The notes under the pieces were generated by a model. It was not told where the DNA came from. It did not search any database and worked only from the letters and a program-made list of their open reading frames with translations. DNA of 5,668 nucleotides from NCBI GenBank assembly GCA_015661045.1, contig JACVQG010000106.1:1-5668 (forward strand), read 5' to 3'. Below are positions 5,510 to 5,668 of this stretch, piece by piece; position 1 is the stretch's first letter; every line of letters starts with the position of its first letter. Both the position numbers and the translations under genes were made by a program. This DNA comes from Dehalococcoidia bacterium. Its GTDB lineage: Bacteria; Chloroflexota; Dehalococcoidia; JACVQG01.

Positions 5510-5668
5510 ATGATTAAAACAAGGGTATGTGAAATACTAAATATCCAGTACCCTATAGTCCAGGGGACAGTGTCGAGAGGCACGGTTGCACTTTCTGCTG
5601 CCGTATCTGAAGCAGGAGCGGATCTTCACGACGGTGAATCACCTGGCGTCGCGCATCAACGGCGAGAT
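5510..5668 (+). CDS. Nitronate monooxygenase/FabK-like gene, 5' part only
   Basis: Translation from ATG 5510 begins MIKTRVCEILNIQYPIVQG, the standard N-terminus of nitronate monooxygenase (2-nitropropane dioxygenase) and FabK-like flavoproteins. It resumes family resemblance at TVALSAAVSEAG (25-36). Between them residues 20-24 do not resemble the usual glycine-rich FMN-phosphate segment (GGM-type), and several residues seem missing. After SEAG the expected GLG glycine-rich run is absent and the translation (ADLHDGESPG and on) matches nothing I know in the family. AGAGGA (5495-5500) lies 9 bases upstream of the ATG. The window ends inside the gene. It may be a degraded or recombined copy, an unusual relative, or an assembly junction. 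Membership of the N-terminus in this superfamily is fairly secure; function of this copy is not. Confidence 0.6.
   Translation, partial: MIKTRVCEILNIQYPIVQGTVSRGTVALSAAVSEAGADLHDGESPGVAHQRRD

Overview
The window carries a compact thiamine (thiazole branch) operon, thiS-thiG-thiH-thiE, behind a near-consensus sigma-A type promoter and a TPP riboswitch with its own intrinsic terminator. Upstream lie a repeat-rich intergenic stretch, a membrane-anchored protein of unknown function whose reading frame looks broken, a minus-strand tRNA-Arg(CCU), and a secreted DUF5666-type protein. The window ends inside a gene that begins like a nitronate monooxygenase / FabK-like flavoprotein but changes character in its last ~50 bases.

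Organism: strong AGGAGG-type Shine-Dalgarno sites, TTGACA/TATAAT promoters, intrinsic terminators, a TPP riboswitch acting by attenuation, and the oxygen-sensitive radical-SAM ThiH (not the oxidase ThiO) point to an anaerobic or facultative bacterium. I lean to Firmicutes (Clostridia-like). Chloroflexota (Dehalococcoidia-like) remains possible because of the CCCCCTCTCC-type intergenic palindromes. This is inference; there is no phylogenetic marker that I can place without a search.

Layout: 1-361 has no gene but is full of perfect inverted repeats, at least one with the form of an intrinsic terminator. 398-1260 is the unknown anchored protein. 1326-1401 (minus) is tRNA-Arg, with its promoter at 1513-1541 and a possible terminator near 1267-1305. 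1402-1658 holds that promoter and the leader of the next gene, whose Shine-Dalgarno can pair with an upstream arm. 1659-2279 is the secreted two-repeat DUF5666-like protein, closed by a strong terminator at 2311-2358. 2359-2440 shows nothing. 2441-5392 is the thiamine operon. 5393-5509 is a gap with only a weak AT-rich hairpin. 5510-5668 is the partial last gene.

How the genes work together: ThiS carries sulfur as a C-terminal thiocarboxylate. ThiH makes dehydroglycine from tyrosine. ThiG joins these with deoxyxylulose 5-phosphate into the thiazole phosphate. ThiE couples the thiazole to the pyrimidine diphosphate to give thiamine phosphate. The product, once converted to TPP, shuts the operon off through the riboswitch. 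ThiF (ThiS adenylation), ThiC and ThiD are not in this window and must be supplied from elsewhere. I did not see a convincing undescribed system here. The observations most worth checking are the frameshifted unknown gene and the abrupt change at the right end.
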